Shown here in pieces: positions 60,967 through 64,000 of a stretch of 64,000 nucleotides of DNA. Positions within the stretch are counted from its first letter, which is position 1. Each line of letters opens with the position of its first letter. Below the pieces are notes generated by a model. The model did no database searches, was not told the DNA's origin, and saw nothing but the letters and a program-made list of their open reading frames with translations. The translations under genes and the position numbers were made by a program. Origin of the DNA: Dallia pectoralis (Eukaryota; Chordata; Actinopteri; Esociformes; Umbridae); NCBI GenBank assembly GCA_029465975.1, contig CM055738.1, positions 5,673,747 through 5,737,746 on the forward strand, read 5' to 3'.

Positions 60967-62003
60967 TGTGGCAGTGTTTGTGTGCATTCCAGCATTTTCT
61001 AGGCAACATTATAGAAGCAACAATTCCTTGTATGAGCCTGAAGCACCAAATAGTGATGACATCTGTGGAGTTGGGAAGGAATAAATGTTTGAACCGTGGC
61101 AATAGAAAATCTGTCATGCCGTCCTACCCTGTGTGAGTCTCTGTACTTGTACAGTTCGTCATGATATTTGTTACCTGTATACGATAAGACCAAAAATTAC
61201 TAATTGTTATGCTGACGAATACACATTTCTTCTGCACCTCCTATAGGAGACCAGGGTCTTACGCACCTCCTATAGGAGACCAGGGTCTTCTGCACCTCCT
61301 ATAGGAGACCAGGGTCTTCCTTCAGGGGATTCTGATGAGAACAGTTATGCTAGATGTCCGAATCTCATGAGGGAATACTTACGGGATTTTGATTTTTAAA
61401 AGAACTTTGCTTCAAAGAAGAAAAAACCTCAATAAATCTGTAATGAATGTTGACGTTTCTGCAGATGAAACCATAGGTGTGAATGTTTTTTCAAGCTAAG
61501 ATGTTTTCTCCAAAAGATGTTTTGTGGAAAAATGTCAGAAAAATACTAGAAGTGAAAGATATTAGGACCTGTTTAGTTAGCTGCAGCTGATGCTTATCGG
61601 GACAATTGGGGTTCAAACTTTCTTTTAACTTCTGCGCTGCAGAAACTTGTGTAGCACATTCATTTGCAGAATGGAAATAACCGGGTATTTTCCAGGAAAC
61701 AATTGTGAAATAACATTTAAACAAAGGAAAGGGTAGCAACATAGTAACAACACAATAACAACACATCAATAATAAGCATTTTTCTGCAGAAGCTTTGTGG
61801 TAACTGCTAGTTGTGGAAAAAAAACATTGTGACACAGATGGAAGCAATAGGCAAAAGCACGCTAATAATCCAGAAATATGAGTTGATAATGCAGAAATAA
61901 AAAAGGAAACAATTCCATAGTAAAATAGAACAATAGACAACAACAACCAGGTAAGAATCTGGCAGTTACTCATTAACAGTTAATATGTGGCACACTCCTG
62001 AAT
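60967..62003. other. No gene recognised
   Basis: AT-rich unique sequence containing a 3-copy 29-bp repeat. Confidence 0.6.
61233..61320. repeat. 29-bp repeat, 3 copies
   Basis: GCACCTCCTATAGGAGACCA then GGGTCTTCT. Each unit holds the 12-bp palindrome CTCCTATAGGAG. Confidence 0.93.
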
Positions 62004-62113
62004 TGCATCACTGTCCTGACATCACTGTCCTGACATCACTGTCCTGACATCACTGTCCTGACATCACTGTTCTGACATCACTGTCCTGACATCACTGTCC
62101 TGACATCACTGTC
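62004..62113. repeat. 14-bp repeat, about 8 copies, at the end of a LINE relic
   Basis: CACTGTCCTGACAT; abuts and seems to start from the last codons of the LINE fragment. Confidence 0.93.
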
Positions 62114-62420
62114 CACTGGCAGAGTTCTGAATAGTCTGTTACCCAGATGAGAGGGGTCTGTCTCAATCTTTTCAGCCCGCCTCAGTGACCTGACTTTGAA
62201 CAGGTCCTTAAGAGACAGCAGCTTACATCCAATTATCTGCTCTGCAGAGTGAATGATGCGTTGCATTCTGTCTTTATCCTTGACAGTGGCTGTAGCGTAC
62301 CAGACGGTGATGGAGGAGGTCAGGATGGACTCAGTAAAGGCTGTGTAAGCATTAATCATGATAGACGTTGGCAGTTTGTACTTTTTGAGCTGCTTTTTGA
62401 GGTAACATACTACTATGTTA
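62112..62420 (-). pseudogene. Non-LTR retrotransposon (LINE) reverse-transcriptase C-terminal relic
   Basis: The minus-strand translation LTSSITVWYATATVKDKDRM followed by QRIIHSAEQIIGCKLLSLKDL and a DPSHLGNRLFRTLP tail matches the extreme C terminus of fish LINE ORF2 proteins (typically SSITVWFGSAT...RLQRTVRTAEKIIG...DPSHPGH). Only about 100 residues remain. The relic ends against a 14-bp tandem array at its 3' side. Confidence 0.8.
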
Positions 62421-62424
62421 CACA

Positions 62425-64000
62425 TGACTATGTTACCAAGACAAAAAACCTACAGGAAACACGGTTGTTCAATATGAGGCCCAGCATGTTTGGGACTGTG
62501 ACGTTTGTATTGTAGACAGAAATGTTTTTATATTTTTCATTGGAGTAATCTCTCAGATACTATTCTCCAGAGTGATTTGCAGTAATAGAACCAGAGGAGC
62601 AGTGTAAGGACAGGTAAGGCAGGGACATGATAGGGGATTCTCAGCATTGACACCAATGTCGACATAATAGTGACTGGATTCCCTGCCCCCCATCTAACTA
62701 CTGCGGTAAGGAGAACATCTCACAACCTTCCCTACCGGGGCCCCATGATTTCAATCTAGCCTACCTGTCTCCTCGTGTGGGTTTCTTTGACTGCGTGCCA
62801 AATATGTGTACAATGTGAGAGAGGGGAAAAAAACATGAAATACGCACCAAAGAAAAAGTACATTGTCTGTGGAAAATTGAGTGTAACATTAAAGAAACGT
62901 TCTCGGAGTCTTCAGAAGTTTGCGGTTTGAAAGGAAATTCACAGGTCAGACAGAACAACCGAGACAAAAACAAATCCAAAGTCAATATGTGTGTGGCCGT
63001 GATGCAGCGTGAAGCTACCCAGAATCCTTTTGGAATCCCAGGTCCAAGGCTCTGCCGGGAAGCTGTTCAGGCCTGTTTGTGCTGCCCACTCTATCCTGTG
63101 CGTTAAAGTGTGCCACCCACAACTACCCCCCCCCCCCCCGCTGTAGTACACACACCAAAACTAATGAAGGCTAATGACAGCCCTGGGCTGGCAAACCCGA
63201 CCAAGGGGGCGGGATATCCACCCACCCTTCATCTTGGCTATTGTGCTTTCAGCCGGTTAATGGACCAGGCTCCCGCCAATCACTGCTGGCAAAGGCCTCA
63301 TTGCAATAAAGTAGCTTAAACCGATTAAACTTGTAGAGCGCTAACAATCTAACAGCCAAATATAAATATCGATCTTGTGCGGAAAATGACCCCGTTGTGT
63401 CAAAATTCAAGCAGAAATCAAACAGCCTTGTCCAACAACCCTGTATTACACTAGAAATAAAATCACTCGCTGTCCGGACAAATCTTACTAAATAAAAGTT
63501 GTAGAGCCCTAACTAGGCCAGGCGGCATTTTAAAGGCTCTTTCCATTTTACTGATGTCGACATTAATCACATTAAAACTCTGTCTGCCGTTAGCTTATAC
63601 TGTGGCAGTGTGTCAGCTGTGCGATTCAGACGAAGAAGTTCAACTGTGACGCCTGTCGAATGTCAGCGTAGTCAGGGAATGTCATTAAAGGTCAATGCCA
63701 ATGCGGAATCGTCTACGCGACTAAATAAGTTTGGTTTTGGTCCCCTGACACACGTGGTCGTAGCTGTGGTTAACTGCCATCGGGCATCGTACGTCTTCAA
63801 CAATTGCAGCTTTCTTTTAACTGACACCCAAATTACAGGTGCCCCTGTGCTCCCCTTCTCTGGTTGCAGCCAAAAAGCTAATGGCGCATGAAAAACTACC
63901 CAGGGTTCCAACCTGGTTACGTCTGAAGCTTTAATAGCCCAAATAGGCAATCAGCTATCCTGTGGATGGTTCTCGGATCCCGTTAAATCCTCACAGTTTT
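62425..64000. other. No gene recognised
   Basis: Unique sequence with a C14 run near 63126 and the candidate conserved element at 63155-63345; short frames only. Confidence 0.6.
63155..63345. promoter_or_regulatory. Candidate conserved non-coding element
   Basis: CTAATGAAGGCTAATGACAG, GCCAATCACTGC and CATTGCAATAAAG in unique sequence without a coding frame. Inference only. Confidence 0.22.

Noticed and set aside
60446..61117. An RS-rich protein resembling a splicing factor on the minus strand
   Set aside because: 15-bp minisatellite read in one frame; the other frames give equally long DVDPG and STSPG repeats.

Overview
The window looks like nuclear DNA from a ray-finned fish. The single recognisable protein-coding gene is split by GT-AG introns, all its coding exons are on the minus strand, and it encodes a vertebrate NAB-family transcriptional corepressor. 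The rest is non-coding DNA rich in CA/TG microsatellites, long minisatellites, tRNA-derived SINE relics and fossils of hAT, Tc1-like and LINE elements of types common in teleosts. A SINE tail ending in AAATAAAGGTTAAA resembles tails seen in pike and salmon genomes, so a protacanthopterygian fish is a plausible but weak guess.

The gene is nab1 (NGFI-A/EGR-binding protein 1). I rebuilt seven coding exons from 41791 down to 33623. All boundaries are consensus splice sites, all phases agree, and they join into an open frame of 513 codons plus stop. A GC-rich block near 47.24-47.47 kb, ending in a good donor, is a candidate non-coding first exon and promoter. That would give an intron 1 of about 5.4 kb. 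Two AATAAA signals near 32.75 kb are candidate polyadenylation sites. A second possible transcription start on the minus strand lies near 14.35-14.73 kb (CRE site, two strong donors); its gene is not identified.

Layout: 1-14 kb holds minisatellites of 28, 33, 32 and 13 bp, a tRNA-like SINE, an 844-bp hAT element with an exact 8-bp target-site duplication carrying a nested smaller element, and a conserved-looking block at 13.4-13.65 kb. 14.3-15.6 kb holds the candidate promoter and a 24-bp minisatellite. 18.4-18.73 kb holds a short array with inverted units that form perfect hairpins. 21-23.1 kb holds a TG array and three abutting minisatellites. 24.8-28.45 kb is a diffuse non-coding repeat block. 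29-31.3 kb holds four consecutive minisatellites. 31.3-47.5 kb is the nab1 locus, whose introns are full of tandem repeats. 48-58.6 kb holds microsatellites and six more minisatellites or low-complexity arrays. 58.7-64 kb holds a Tc1-like relic, a 15-bp array, a LINE reverse-transcriptase relic and a possible conserved element.

About 14 kb of the 64 kb (hand sum) is minisatellite, before counting microsatellites. Nearly all long open frames outside nab1 are translations of these arrays and are not genes. I found no operon-like or defence-type system. The most interesting observations concern how tandem repeats touch nab1 splice sites: a 59-bp duplication copies the donor of coding exon 5 and adds an adjacent in-frame stop, and coding exon 2 is squeezed between a CA tract and a pyrimidine-rich minisatellite nearly 1 kb long.
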